Source: JALHOP01 sp964484195 (GTDB lineage Bacteria > Myxococcota > XYA12-FULL-58-9 > JALHOP01). Taken from it: DNA of 64,000 nucleotides. Numbering within the stretch: position 1 is the stretch's first letter; every line of letters begins with the position of its first letter. The notes under the pieces are model-generated. The model did not search any database and was not told the origin of the DNA. It saw only the letters and a list, made by a program, of their open reading frames with translations. Location: positions 1-64,000 of the forward strand of contig CAZAER010000023.1 of the NCBI GenBank assembly GCA_964484195.1, given 5' to 3'. Both the position numbers and the translations under genes were made by a program. Shown here piece by piece: positions 8,768 through 18,409 of the stretch.

Positions 8768-11700
8768 ATGACCAAGGCGTACGAGCTCCCCCGACAAGTC
8801 GGCCAGTTGGTCTGGTGTCCCAGCGATCCGACGCTGGGCATCGGCGTCGTGACCGCCGTCGAGTCCTCGCAGGTTCGTGTCCGCTTTTGGCGACTGCAGG
8901 AAGAGCGCCTCTACACCACGCGCAGCGCCGAGCCGATCATCGTTCGCTACCAGATCGCGAGCGGCGAGCGTGTCCGCAACCGCGGCGGTGAAGAGCACCG
9001 CGTGCAGAAGCGGCTCGAGGCCGAGCGCAAGGGGCTCGCCATCTACGAGCTCGATAACGGCGAGCAGATCGTCGAGAGCGAGCTGGTCCCCGAGGTGCGC
9101 GACATCGGCGCCATGGAGCGCTTGGGCACCCTGACCCTCGCGCATCCCGAGGTCGTGCGTGCCCGCATCCAAGGGCTCGAGCTCGCGAAGCTCGGCAAAC
9201 GTCCAGGCCGAGCTGCGGTGCTCGGTGCGCGGGTAGCCTGGCTGCCGCACCAGATCGACGTCGCTTGCCGCGCCATCGAGCGCGATCCCGTGAGGATGCT
9301 GCTCGCCGACGAGGTTGGTCTCGGCAAGACGGTCGAAGCGGCGCTCATCTACGCTGGCTTGCGCCACGAGGGCCGGGCCCGCCGTGTGCTCATCCTCACG
9401 CCCGAGTCGCTCACCATTCAGTGGCTGGGGGAGATCTACCGCAAGACCCACGAGCTGCTCGTCCTGCTCGACGACGAGCGTATCGACGACGCCGACATGG
9501 ACATGCCCGAGCTCGGACCCTTCGAGGCGTACCAGCGCATCGTCGCGTCCATCGATCGCATCGCCAAAGATCCGGATCTCGCCGCGCAATGCCTCGCCTC
9601 GGATTGGGACCTCGTCATCATCGACGAGGCGCACCATCTGAAGTGGAAGTCCGAAAAGGGTGCCGCGGGTGGCAACGCCGCCTACAAGCTGGCGCTCGCG
9701 CTCTCCAAGAAAACGCGGCACATGCTCTTGCTCACGGCGACGCCGATGGCGCTCGATCCGGCCGAGTATCACGCGCTCTTGCGGCTGCTCGACCCGACGC
9801 GCTTCGATGACCCGTCCGCTTTCGAAGCGGTGGCTCAGCGCGCCTCGATCATCCGCGATGTCGGACGGCAAGTAGGCGGCGCGCTCGAAGGCGGGACGCT
9901 GAGCAAGGCCGTGTACGCCGACGCGGTCAAGGTGCTCGAGGACGATCCCGACGATCTCGAGGTGCTCGAGCGCCTATTCAAGACCAAGCCGTCCGCCAAA
10001 GACTACAAGGAGCTTGCCGGCCGCGTTCTCGAAGCGCTGCTGCATCGCCACGGTCTCGCCGACTACGTGGTGCGCAACCGCCGTGGGCCCGTGGGTGGCC
10101 TGCCGCAACGCAAGCCTCAGGTCATTCCGCTCGAGCCTTCCGACAAGCAAGACCAGCTTATCGAGGTCGGCGAGAGCGTCATGTTCGATCTCGTCGGCTC
10201 GATGACCGGCGCCGAGCGTAACGCCACCCTCGCGCGCTTGTTGCGCGCCTTGTGGGCGACCCCACGCGCGCTCGCCGACATCTTGATGCAAATCAGCCCG
10301 GCTCTCGTGAAGGAGCTGGCGCCGCTCATCGAGAAAGTCACCAAGGCACCGCAAGACAAAGAGGGCTTGCCGACCGGAGACATGCGCCTGCGCTGGCTCG
10401 TGCAGCAGCTCCGCGGCCTCGCCAAGGGCGACAAGCTCTTGGTCTTCGTCGAGACCCAGGTCGCCGTGACCGCATTGCATGCGGCGCTCGAGCCGTATGT
10501 CGGTCAAAGCGTCGCTGTCTTCCATCGCGGACTGTCGGCACGCGATCAAGACCGCCAGGTTGCGTGGTTCCGTGACCCGTCCGGGCCGTCGGTGATGCTG
10601 TCGACCGAGGCCGGCGGCGAAGGCCGCAACTTCCAGTTCTGCAACAAGGTCGTGCTCTACGATTTGCCGTGGCGCCCGGCCACCATCGAGCAACGCATCG
10701 GCCGCATCGACCGTGTCGGGCAGTCGCGCGACGTGCACGTGCTCGTCCCGTACTTCAAGTCGGGCTACGAGGCGGCCATTCTCAAGGTCATGCAGGAGTC
10801 GATTGGCGTGCTCGACAGCACCGTCGGCGGCATCGACCATCAGCTCGAGTACGTGAGCGATCGTCTGGCCGAGCTGGTGCTGCAGTCGGCCAAGGGGAAG
10901 GGCAACACCGTCGAAGCCTGGAAGGCGCTGTACCGCGAGACCGACAAGCTCGTGAAAGAGGCACGCGCCCGCATCGAAAACGACGTCGACGTCATCCTCG
11001 ATCACGCGAGCTTCTCGCCGCAGCGCGCCCGCGCCGTGTTGCAGGCGGTGCCGCCGAACCTCGAGGAGAAGCTCGAGGAGTTCGTGCAACGCTTCGCCGA
11101 GCACAACAAGGTGGCGTTGAAGCCCAAGGGTAACAGCCTGTACGCCATCGAAGGTGCGCCCGGAGCCACTGGGCGTGTCGACGACGAAACCAGCTTCATC
11201 GGTACGTTTTCGCGGACGTACGCCCTCGACCACGAAGACGTGGAGTTCTTGTCGTTCGGTCATCCGCTGGTCGCGCAAGCTCTCGAGTGGGCGCGTGAGG
11301 CGCACGATGCCAGCGCTTCGCTGGCGCTCGCGCGCGGCTTCGATCGCGAAGGCGCGGCATTCTTGTGGCGTTACGGCATCGACTTGCCCGACGACGTGCC
11401 ACAGGTCGCGACCTATTTCGACGACACCGCGTTTACCTTCGCGCTCGACGAAGCGGGCAAACGTGTGCCCGAGCTCGAGGAGCTCCTCGAGGGTACGGCA
11501 CGATCGCTCGACCGCATGGATCCGGCACCACTGCGTAGCAGCATCCAGCGCTGGCGCCGGCTCGTCGATCAAAACTACGAGTCGGCTCAAAAGCTCGCCG
11601 ACGACGCCGCCAACAAGGCGCGTCAGCTCGCTGCCGGCCGGCTGCTCGCGCTGTTCGGTCAGCGCGAGCGCGACCTGCGTCGATCGCAAGCGCGCGAGCT

Positions 11701-11878
11701 GCAGAACGTCAAACCGAAGAGCAAGCAGCGCAAGGACATCGAGGCGCAGCACGATCTCGCGCGTCGCGATCTCGCCGAGGACAAACAGCGCATCACCAAC
11801 GCCATCGAAGGCGCGATGCCGCGGTTGCAGGCCGTGGTCGCTGTACGCTTGATGCGCGTCAAGCAGGTGAGCGGTTGA
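8768..11878 (+). CDS. RapA/HepA-like Swi2/Snf2 ATPase
   Basis: Double-stranded nucleic acid translocase of 1036 residues, closest in architecture to RNA-polymerase-recycling RapA. The N-terminus looks like RapA's tandem Tudor-like domains (GIGVVTAVESSQVRVRFW...ERLYTTRSAEPIIV). Next come Walker A ADEVGLGKT (about 180-189), the DEAH box IIDEAHH (about 283) and motif III LLLTATPM. The helicase C half has motif V/VI residues EAGGEGRNFQFC and QRIGRIDRVGQ. The C-terminal third is a helical extension. The long frame runs upstream, but ATG 8768 starts the recognisable domain and lies just past the divergent gene. The next gene overlaps by one base (TGATG), so the two are probably co-transcribed. Related phage-defence helicases are an alternative, but no defence genes are nearby. 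Confidence 0.87.
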   Translation: MTKAYELPRQVGQLVWCPSDPTLGIGVVTAVESSQVRVRFWRLQEERLYTTRSAEPIIVRYQIASGERVRNRGGEEHRVQKRLEAERKGLAIYELDNGEQIVESELVPEVRDIGAMERLGTLTLAHPEVVRARIQGLELAKLGKRPGRAAVLGARVAWLPHQIDVACRAIERDPVRMLLADEVGLGKTVEAALIYAGLRHEGRARRVLILTPESLTIQWLGEIYRKTHELLVLLDDERIDDADMDMPELGPFEAYQRIVASIDRIAKDPDLAAQCLASDWDLVIIDEAHHLKWKSEKGAAGGNAAYKLALALSKKTRHMLLLTATPMALDPAEYHALLRLLDPTRFDDPSAFEAVAQRASIIRDVGRQVGGALEGGTLSKAVYADAVKVLEDDPDDLEVLERLFKTKPSAKDYKELAGRVLEALLHRHGLADYVVRNRRGPVGGLPQRKPQVIPLEPSDKQDQLIEVGESVMFDLVGSMTGAERNATLARLLRALWATPRALADILMQISPALVKELAPLIEKVTKAPQDKEGLPTGDMRLRWLVQQLRGLAKGDKLLVFVETQVAVTALHAALEPYVGQSVAVFHRGLSARDQDRQVAWFRDPSGPSVMLSTEAGGEGRNFQFCNKVVLYDLPWRPATIEQRIGRIDRVGQSRDVHVLVPYFKSGYEAAILKVMQESIGVLDSTVGGIDHQLEYVSDRLAELVLQSAKGKGNTVEAWKALYRETDKLVKEARARIENDVDVILDHASFSPQRARAVLQAVPPNLEEKLEEFVQRFAEHNKVALKPKGNSLYAIEGAPGATGRVDDETSFIGTFSRTYALDHEDVEFLSFGHPLVAQALEWAREAHDASASLALARGFDREGAAFLWRYGIDLPDDVPQVATYFDDTAFTFALDEAGKRVPELEELLEGTARSLDRMDPAPLRSSIQRWRRLVDQNYESAQKLADDAANKARQLAAGRLLALFGQRERDLRRSQARELQNVKPKSKQRKDIEAQHDLARRDLAEDKQRITNAIEGAMPRLQAVVAVRLMRVKQVSG

Positions 11879-12321
11879 TGTTGGCGCTGGCGCTGTTCGT
11901 CGTGGCAGCGCCCGTAGCCGATCTATCGTGGCTCTCCGGCTATTGGCTGTCGTGCGAGGGTGGTAGCGACGTCAGCGAGACCTGGAGCAGCCAGCAGCGC
12001 GGCGTCGTGCTCGGCACCGGCATGACCGTGAACGGTGAGAAGGTCGCGTGGGAGCACACGCGCATCGTTGCCGGTGAAGGGAGCGCCACGTTTTTCGCGA
12101 ACCCTTCCGGCCAAGCTTCGGCTGAGTTCAAGAGCATCGAGCTCGGTGCGCGGAAGGTCGTCTTCGCAAACCCGACGCACGACTTTCCCCAACGCGTCAT
12201 CTACAGCCGCGATGGTGACACGCTCACGGGGCGCATCGAAGGCGTCATGCAGGGCGCAACGAAGAGCATGGAGTGGCGCTACGCCAAGGCGCCGCTCAAC
12301 ACCCGCTGCCCGAAGCGCTGA
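11878..12321 (+). CDS. DUF6265-like small exported protein
   Basis: A 147-residue protein with a short hydrophobic N-terminus (MLALALFVVAAPVA) that looks like a signal peptide. The rest resembles the DUF6265 family: LSWLSGYWLSC, SETWSSQQRGVVLGTG, VVFANPTHDFPQRVIYSRDGDTL. The family is beta-rich and lipocalin-like with no proven role. ATG 11878 overlaps the RapA stop codon, with AGGTGA about 8 nt upstream, suggesting translational coupling. No relation to RapA function is evident. Confidence 0.75.
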   Translation: MLALALFVVAAPVADLSWLSGYWLSCEGGSDVSETWSSQQRGVVLGTGMTVNGEKVAWEHTRIVAGEGSATFFANPSGQASAEFKSIELGARKVVFANPTHDFPQRVIYSRDGDTLTGRIEGVMQGATKSMEWRYAKAPLNTRCPKR

Positions 12322-12440
12322 GCCAAGACTTCGCGGGCCGAGTGCCAGCAGGGCGCAGGGGGGCTCACACGGGTTGACACAACTCGCTGCACCGATTCGG
12401 CGATATCGGAGCAACGACCATTGAGATTGTGGGGAAGCTC

Positions 12441-13847
12441 ATGCTTGGCAGCGCCACCTTATCGCAGCCTAAAATCGATACTCTTCGCGCGGTTCTCGGC
12501 AAGTACGTCGGCCAGGAGCTCGATTCCAATACCCAGGCCGCCGTCGCCAGTGAGCTCTCTGCGAAGCTCGGCACGAAGGTCTCGGCCAACGAAATCCCTT
12601 CGCTGATTCGCGGCTACGCCGCCGTAGCCGAGCGCCTCGACGCGCAGGATGCCCATCAGGCGCAAGTGAGCTCCGACGTCGGCCCGACCCTCACCGCCTC
12701 GAGCAACCGCGACGACCACCGCTCGCGCTGGAACCCCCGTGGAGCCGTCGCGCTCCAGCTCGCTCGGCTCTCGAACACGGCCGCGCTGCCCGGCAACACC
12801 TGCGTCTCCGCGCGTGAGCAGCTCCTGCCGATCATCGCAGCGGCCAAAGAGGCACTGGCCAAGAACGGTGTCGCCACCGGCTGGCTCGACGATGCCGTCC
12901 GCGCCATTTCCGACGAGGTGACCGACATCAACGCTCTCCGTGCGCGGGCAAAGTATGCGGTCGAGCTCGACACGAAACGTACTGGTTCGGCACCTGAGAC
13001 ACTCGCCAGCGCTCGCGAGTCGATCGCCGATACGACTGTGACGCTCGCCTTTATCCTCGAGAGGCTGAGCATCCCGACCTCCGGGCTGCTGCTCGAGCTC
13101 GAGCACAACCCGACCGCTCATGCGGACGCGGCGGATGTGGCGCTCGTCCAATGCAAAGAGCGTCTCGACGAGGGCTTGACCGGCGCTGCGGGGCAAATGC
13201 TCGCGCGCTTCGACAAGGAGATGGAGGCCGTCGATGAGCTCTTGCAGGAAGCCACGCTCTCCGTGGCAAACCACGCGGCGAATCGCGAGGCCCTCCGGCG
13301 GACCGGGCGCGAGCTCGACCGCGCCGTCGATGAGCACCTCGAGCTCATGCCGCGCTTGCGCCGCCAGTACGCGGAGACGGTGCTGACCAAGCTCGACGGT
13401 GTCGAGGCGGACCTCAACGACGCCATATTCGTCTCCAAGGACGCTCTTCACAACGCCGACCGCGCGTTCGCCAAGGGCGCCGTCATCGGAGCGAGCCGCG
13501 CGCTCAAGGCAGCGGACGAGGCGTTCGAGTCCATCCGCGTCAAGCTCGATGCGATTCGCGAGGTCACCAGCGCTCTCTCGAGAGCCGACCAGAACAACGC
13601 AATGAGCTTGCAGCGCGTCGAGCGCGACTACGATGCGTTGGCATCGCGCGCGAGCAACCTGACCCTCGGCGACGCGACGAGCGCGACGCTCGAAGCCGCG
13701 CTTGCCGCGGTTCGACGCAGCAGTGCGGCGTTGGGCGCAAGCCGTCGTGAGCCGTACGATGTCGCCTCGATGCTCGAGGCTGCCCGCCTTGCGGTGCAGC
13801 GTGCGGGGTCCGCAGTCACGATCGAGGTTGCGCAGACGATGCGCTGA
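12441..13847 (+). CDS. Unknown protein, short paralogue of the 22642-25755 gene
   Basis: A 468-residue protein that I do not recognise. It is mostly helical, with no signal peptide or membrane helix. Its first 90 or so residues (LGSATL, LGKYVGQELDSNTQA, EIPSLIRG, SSNRDDHRSRWN) match the start of the 1037-residue protein encoded at 22642. From about residue 118 (AREQLLPIIAAAKEAL, TGWLDD) to the end it matches the last 400 residues of that protein. It therefore lacks the two membrane helices and the domain between them. GTG 12429 would give four extra residues. ATG 12441 matches the paralogue's start and has GGGGAAG close upstream. It is separated from the next gene by 261 bp. Confidence 0.7.
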   Translation: MLGSATLSQPKIDTLRAVLGKYVGQELDSNTQAAVASELSAKLGTKVSANEIPSLIRGYAAVAERLDAQDAHQAQVSSDVGPTLTASSNRDDHRSRWNPRGAVALQLARLSNTAALPGNTCVSAREQLLPIIAAAKEALAKNGVATGWLDDAVRAISDEVTDINALRARAKYAVELDTKRTGSAPETLASARESIADTTVTLAFILERLSIPTSGLLLELEHNPTAHADAADVALVQCKERLDEGLTGAAGQMLARFDKEMEAVDELLQEATLSVANHAANREALRRTGRELDRAVDEHLELMPRLRRQYAETVLTKLDGVEADLNDAIFVSKDALHNADRAFAKGAVIGASRALKAADEAFESIRVKLDAIREVTSALSRADQNNAMSLQRVERDYDALASRASNLTLGDATSATLEAALAAVRRSSAALGASRREPYDVASMLEAARLAVQRAGSAVTIEVAQTMR

Positions 13848-14027
13848 GCATCCAGCGTTCGACGCCGAGCGCGTCGCTCACCGCATCATCTACAGTCGTT
13901 GCCAGCACCGCTAAAGCGGACGATGCAGAGGTGCGAGTAAGAGCGCCGGCGGTGTCAGCCTGTCATCGAAAATATGCCAAAGCGGGGCAACGGACCGTGA
14001 TGCCCGCCCGATAAGGAATCCCGAGAC

Positions 14028-14096
14028 ATGAAAATTGGGGCGGCGTCATGTTTTGGCCGCGTCAAAGAGCCGGGTGCAGACACGCCGGCAGCTTAA
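14028..14096 (+). CDS. Possible 22-codon upstream ORF
   Basis: A very short frame (MKIGAASCFGRVKEPGADT...) with AAGGA 10 nt upstream of its ATG. Its TAA stop overlaps the TTAAGGA that serves as ribosome-binding site of the gene at 14109, an arrangement seen with coupled leader peptides. Chance is a fair alternative for a frame this short. Confidence 0.2.
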   Translation: MKIGAASCFGRVKEPGADTPAA

Positions 14097-14108
14097 GGAC
14101 TCAGTGAC

Positions 14109-16154
14109 ATGACCGGACAAATGACTGCTCCCGACGTGCAGGGCCTCGCCCGCCGTACCATCAGCGCGCTCGAAGAGGCCGAACGTGGCGGCAATGACTC
14201 AGCAATTCGCGCCGCCGCGACTCAGCTCGACTCCGCAATCGCTCAAATCAGCGCTGAGGTCGACCGCGATCAGGCCGAGGAAAGTCGTCTTTCGGGCGAG
14301 CATCAGCGCCTAGCCGCCGGCGGGCGCCAGCATGCGTCGCGTGCCAACGATACGGCGACCACCTTGCAGCTCGTCAGCCAAGAGCGCTTCGTCGGCGAAA
14401 CGACCCTCAACCAGCTCACGCGCGTACGCACCGAGCTCCAGCGGCAGACGCGCCGCCGCGACGCGGCGAATCGCGACCCGCAAGCCGCTCGTTTCGTCGA
14501 AGGCAACCTGACCAAGGCGCGAGAGGCTTTGGAAGAGGTTCACATGCCGCAGCCGGCGGCCGCGGTGCTCTTGAACCTGGTCGCCACCGAGCGCGTCACT
14601 CCCACGGTCGCGCATGCAAACTACCTGTTCTTCGCGTCGGCGTTGCGCGGCCGCGTTCCCGACGAGAGCCGCGACGAAGTCGCAGCTCGTCTGGCGAAGA
14701 TCCACTTCGATTCGTCGGTGAGCAACGACGCCATTGCCACGGCTTTCCGCGAGTATATGGCCTTGCCGCGTACCGAAGCGGGGGAGGCCATGCGCCTCAC
14801 CGCGTCCTTCGCGCAGCGTCTGTCTGCGATGGCCAGCGCGCGTAGCACCGAGCCCAACTCCTTGCCGAGCGACGACGTCGACAATGTTCGTCGCGAAACC
14901 GGCGCGGACTTCAATTGGTTCATGGACAGCGTCGGCAACGACATGGCCATCGCCACCACGCTAGTGAGCGGCGTTTCGAGCGGCTTGAACCGCGACCGGA
15001 TGCTCGAAATCTACCGTAGCTTCGACGCCGACCCGAATATCGACAGCATGCAAGCTGCGGTGTTCGCGGCAGCGCTGTCGGGCCGCGCGGCCGAGCCGGG
15101 TGCGAACTTGGGCGATCTGCGCGCCGAGACCATGCGCAACTACCAGTCGATCATGAATTCGCGCCCGCCAGAGGGCATGGATCCAGTCGACCGCTTCACC
15201 GCCGCAAGCTACGCCGCGCAGGGTTACGGCGTGGGTGTCGCTCCGGCCATCGTGCCTGGCCGCATCAACGAAGGCTCGCCGTCGGGCAGCCACCATCCCT
15301 CGTTCTGGGACATCTACGGTCCGGCGATCGTGATGTCGCAGATCTTGAACAACGACAGTCGCTGGGACCGCCGCTACGGTGGCTACGTCTCCGACTACGG
15401 TGCTGGCTACGCTGACGGCGTTCGCTCTGCGCGTCAGGCGAATGTGCCGTGGACGCCGAGCGCCGGCAGTACCACCTGGCGCTCGCCCAGTGGCATGGGT
15501 TTGCCGTCCGGCTCGCAGTCGAGCCAGCCGACCATCATCGTTCCACCCCGTCCGATCGACGTCGGCACCATCGCTCGCGATGCGGCCCGCGCCGAGCGTG
15601 AAGACGGTGGTGCGCTGGCGCGTGCACGCTCGACCACGATGGGCACCGAAGGTGTTCGCGTCGTGGTGCCGGGCGCCGGTATCGTATCTGCCGCGGAAGC
15701 GCGCCAACGCGCCCAAGCTGCGGCGGCGCCGCGGGTCGCGCCCGGCGGCAACGGCCCGATCATCTTCGGGAGCGGAGCTGCAAGCTCGCGTGAGCAGGCG
15801 CGTCCCGACCCGCGTCCCCCGATCACCTTCGGTGGCACGCGTGCCCCCGCGGACGCTGTCCGTGAAACTCCGCGCGCCGCGCCGGTGCAGATCCAGGGCT
15901 CTGGTCGCACCGCTCCAGTCGAAACGCGTGAAGCTCCGCGTGCCGCGCCGGTTCAGGTCCAGGGCTCTGGCCGGGCCGCTCCGGTCGAAACGCGTGAAGC
16001 ACCGCGTGCCGCTCCGGTGGCCGCGCCAGTCCGCGAAGCGCCGCGCTCTGCTCCAGTGGCCGCGCCAGTCCGTACCGCGCCCGCTGCCGCACCGGTCCGA
16101 AGCGCTCCCGCTGCGCCGGCTCGCTCCGCGCCGTCGACGAGCTCGCGCCGCTAA
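14109..16154 (+). CDS. Unknown protein with repetitive Ala/Pro-rich C-terminus
   Basis: A 681-residue protein of unknown function. Residues 1-150 are highly charged and helical, probably coiled coil. About 150-430 is a folded region with HPSFWDIYGPAIVMSQIL and a Tyr/Gly-rich stretch (WDRRYGGYVSDYGAGYADG). From about 560 the chain becomes low complexity: a 22-residue repeat REAPRAAPVQ(V/I)QGSGR(A/T)APVET, two full copies and decaying partial copies, then Ala/Pro/Arg/Ser to the end. No signal peptide or membrane helix is visible. A hairpin with a T-rich tail follows the stop. It lies between the two-paralogue system and the TelA operon, on the same strand, and is probably part of that island. 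Confidence 0.65.
   Translation: MTGQMTAPDVQGLARRTISALEEAERGGNDSAIRAAATQLDSAIAQISAEVDRDQAEESRLSGEHQRLAAGGRQHASRANDTATTLQLVSQERFVGETTLNQLTRVRTELQRQTRRRDAANRDPQAARFVEGNLTKAREALEEVHMPQPAAAVLLNLVATERVTPTVAHANYLFFASALRGRVPDESRDEVAARLAKIHFDSSVSNDAIATAFREYMALPRTEAGEAMRLTASFAQRLSAMASARSTEPNSLPSDDVDNVRRETGADFNWFMDSVGNDMAIATTLVSGVSSGLNRDRMLEIYRSFDADPNIDSMQAAVFAAALSGRAAEPGANLGDLRAETMRNYQSIMNSRPPEGMDPVDRFTAASYAAQGYGVGVAPAIVPGRINEGSPSGSHHPSFWDIYGPAIVMSQILNNDSRWDRRYGGYVSDYGAGYADGVRSARQANVPWTPSAGSTTWRSPSGMGLPSGSQSSQPTIIVPPRPIDVGTIARDAARAEREDGGALARARSTTMGTEGVRVVVPGAGIVSAAEARQRAQAAAAPRVAPGGNGPIIFGSGAASSREQARPDPRPPITFGGTRAPADAVRETPRAAPVQIQGSGRTAPVETREAPRAAPVQVQGSGRAAPVETREAPRAAPVAAPVREAPRSAPVAAPVRTAPAAAPVRSAPAAPARSAPSTSSRR
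15861..16080 (+). repeat. 66-bp in-frame tandem repeat in the gene at 14109
   Basis: Two complete 66-bp units (15861-15926 and 15927-15992) differ at only a few positions. A third begins at 15993 and breaks down into shorter units built on GCTCCGGTGGCCGCGCCAGT. The period is a multiple of 3, so it extends the protein in 22-residue steps. Confidence 0.8.
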
Positions 16155-16176
16155 GAGTTGATCGGCAATTGACGCG

Positions 16177-16225
16177 AAGGGCGCTGCGCTAGGCTTGGAG
16201 CCGGGCGGCGCTCTTTGTGTTTTTG
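16177..16225 (+). terminator. Likely intrinsic terminator after the gene at 14109
   Basis: AAGGGCGC (16177-16184) pairs with GCGCTCTT (16208-16215) with one G-U. An inner GGCT/AGCC hairpin extends the structure, and TGTGTTTTT follows directly. Confidence 0.5.
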
Positions 16226-16350
16226 TCGGCTGTCGGCTGTCGGCAATCGGCTATCGGCAATCGGCAATCGGCTATCGGCTATCGGACATCGGCAATCGGA
16301 CGTCGGACGTCGGACATCGGCAATCGGACGTCGGACATCGGACGTCGGCT
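16225..16350 (+). repeat. Heptanucleotide tandem array 2 (ATCGGNN)
   Basis: About 18 tandem 7-bp units. The left part is mainly (T/A)TCGGCT and ATCGGCA; the right part is mainly TCGGACA and TCGGACG. It starts right after the T-run of the terminator and ends 4 bp before the stop codon of the convergent gene at 16355. Confidence 0.9.
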
Positions 16351-16354
16351 TTCC

Positions 16355-18202
16355 CTATCGCCCCGCCGCCCCAACAATACTCGCCGTATACTTGTGCCCA
16401 AGCCACGTAGCGAGCGGCACAACATGCGCCGGCTCCCCCCCATTCTCGATCCAACTATCCACCACGAAGTAATCACCCGTACGCCGGTGCACGAGCAGGG
16501 CGCCGGCATGCATCCGTTCGCGTCCGGCGACGCTGGGCAGACCTGGAGCGATGCCGGGCACGTTGACGCGAACGCGGCCCGAGGGGGCAAAGTGTCGAAG
16601 GAGCCCGCGGTCCTCGAGCTGCTGCAGGAAAAACACGTACGTATCGGCTTCCTGTTGGCAATTGGTCTCGCCGGCGATGCCCAAACCCTCGGACCACAAG
16701 TTGCCGGTCCAGCCGCCGTGGTCGGCGCCATAGGGCGTCGAGCGCTCGAACAAACGTGTCGCACCACGCACCGCGCGGAGCTCGACGATCTCGGGCCGCG
16801 AGAGTCGGCCTTCGCGAATGAGCGCTTGCTCCGCGGGGCTGAGCGGTTCTTGCGTGGTCGGACGAAACAGCGCTTCCAGCTCGGTCATGGTTTGCGCCGG
16901 CACTGTCTGCGCCCGCCAGCCGGAGTCGGCTTCTTTGCCCAACATGCTGTGACTATCGAAGCTCGCGCCGGTTTCGCCGCGTGCCCGTAGCGCGGCCTGC
17001 CGAGCATCGGCTCGGGCCACGATGTGCGCGACGGGAAGCGAGCTTTGCTGCGCGGACGTGATCGCGGTGCCCAGCTGTTGCAACGTGTTGGGGTAGTGGG
17101 CGCGATAGCCATCGACGGTCACCGGCATGCGCGGGATGACGCCGGCGGTGCCGACGAAGGCATCGCTGAGCCAACGTCCCGGCGGGGGCTCGCGCGTATC
17201 GGCCACGCTGACCGCGCCGCGCTCGGCGAAGGACTGCGCGAACACGCCATGTGAAGTGAAATCGAAGAGCTGAGCCGGAGTGAGGGTCGCAAGCCAGGTG
17301 TCGATGAGGGTCGCGTCACGCTCGATCGTGCGGCGATCGAGCAGCCAGGCATCGGCGGTCGGGAACGAACCGCCGCGTGCGTGGACAGCGGCGATGAGGG
17401 TTGCGAGCTCGGCGGCGGGGCGGCCCTGCGCATCGAAGGTCGCGGGAAAGCTCCTGGCGTCAGGCGAAAGCTCGCGTGCGTAGGCGCGGGTCGCTGGATC
17501 GCGGAATGCCGAGATCGGCACCGCGAGCACCGCCGCCGCTTGCCCGCGTTGTTCGGGGCTCCTTGCCTTGAAGGAATCGACCAGGGCCTTCGCAGCGGGA
17601 TAGCCGGGCCCGGCCGCGACGGTGAGATGCGCCGGTGTCAGGCCGGTGATGCCTTCGCGCTGGGTGATCGCGGCGACCACAGCGGCTTGCTCGTCTTCGC
17701 GCGCGAGCCCCGACGGGTCTGGGCCCAGCACCCCGTCGTTGTTGCCGCGATGGCGGTCGATGCCGCGGGCGATCTCGCGCCATAGCGGATCGGGCATGGC
17801 GTCGACTGCCGGTGACGAGGCTCGCTCGTCCATCCGCGCGATGCGTGTCGCCAGCCGCTCATAGATAGGCTGGGCTTGTGCCGTGAGGCTCTCCTTGGTC
17901 ATCCCGATGCCACGGCTCGCGGCGTGCAAATCGCGGAGACTGAGCTCGCCGGCGTTGCGCCAACCGCGCCATCGCTCCGGCTGGAGCCCGCGAAGCTGCT
18001 CGAGCGTGTCGCCCTCGTCATGGAGGAGCGCTCGAGCCACCGCGGCGGCATCGCTGGGCAATTGGGGCAGCTGCGCCTCGAGCTCGCGTCGCGTGACGAG
18101 CGTTCGCCCCGAGTCGCCGGAATCGGGGATGTGCGCGGAAGGACGGGCGAAATGCGCCGCGAGCTGCGCGAATCCACGCTGAACGCGGACGATGTCGGCC
18201 AC
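16355..18202 (-). CDS. Unknown protein with possible papain/transglutaminase-like C-terminal domain
   Basis: A 615-residue protein that I do not recognise. The final 100 residues have the order and spacing of a Cys-His-Asp enzyme: GETNCQQEADTYVFFL (Cys), then MHAGALLVHRRTGDYFVV (His), then DSWIENGG (Asp). This resembles papain-fold or transglutaminase-like hydrolases. The rest is helical with no signal peptide or clear membrane helix. The frame is open for 73 codons further upstream, but that part covers the divergent promoter region and reads as noncoding, so I place the start at GTG 18202 with low certainty. Its 3' end abuts a heptamer array. A secreted effector is one possibility, but no toxin-delivery genes are present to support it. 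Confidence 0.6.
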   Translation of the reverse strand: MADIVRVQRGFAQLAAHFARPSAHIPDSGDSGRTLVTRRELEAQLPQLPSDAAAVARALLHDEGDTLEQLRGLQPERWRGWRNAGELSLRDLHAASRGIGMTKESLTAQAQPIYERLATRIARMDERASSPAVDAMPDPLWREIARGIDRHRGNNDGVLGPDPSGLAREDEQAAVVAAITQREGITGLTPAHLTVAAGPGYPAAKALVDSFKARSPEQRGQAAAVLAVPISAFRDPATRAYARELSPDARSFPATFDAQGRPAAELATLIAAVHARGGSFPTADAWLLDRRTIERDATLIDTWLATLTPAQLFDFTSHGVFAQSFAERGAVSVADTREPPPGRWLSDAFVGTAGVIPRMPVTVDGYRAHYPNTLQQLGTAITSAQQSSLPVAHIVARADARQAALRARGETGASFDSHSMLGKEADSGWRAQTVPAQTMTELEALFRPTTQEPLSPAEQALIREGRLSRPEIVELRAVRGATRLFERSTPYGADHGGWTGNLWSEGLGIAGETNCQQEADTYVFFLQQLEDRGLLRHFAPSGRVRVNVPGIAPGLPSVAGRERMHAGALLVHRRTGDYFVVDSWIENGGEPAHVVPLATWLGHKYTASIVGAAGR

Positions 18203-18409
18203 AACGCACCCCAGCTTCGCAATCGACGTTTCCCCTTGGTTATCGGGTGAGAGGCGCGATCGGTGCGTCACAACGCGTGCCAGGGAGTGCCACGAGGGCG
18301 AAGAAACCCGTGCAACCCAACGCAACCGAATGGCCGCCTCACCGATAACGAGCATGTCGTTACTCGATAAGGTGGTCCATTTCGTCGTTTGCGGAGAGTG
18401 AGAGTCATC

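Noticed and set aside
12374..12402. TTGACA as -35 of a promoter before the gene at 12441
   Set aside because: No acceptable -10 hexamer at 16-18 bp spacing.
16195..16990. Overlapping ORFs with peptides like SAIGNRQSAIGY
   Set aside because: They are translations of the 7-bp arrays; the heptad peptide arises in every frame from the repeat.
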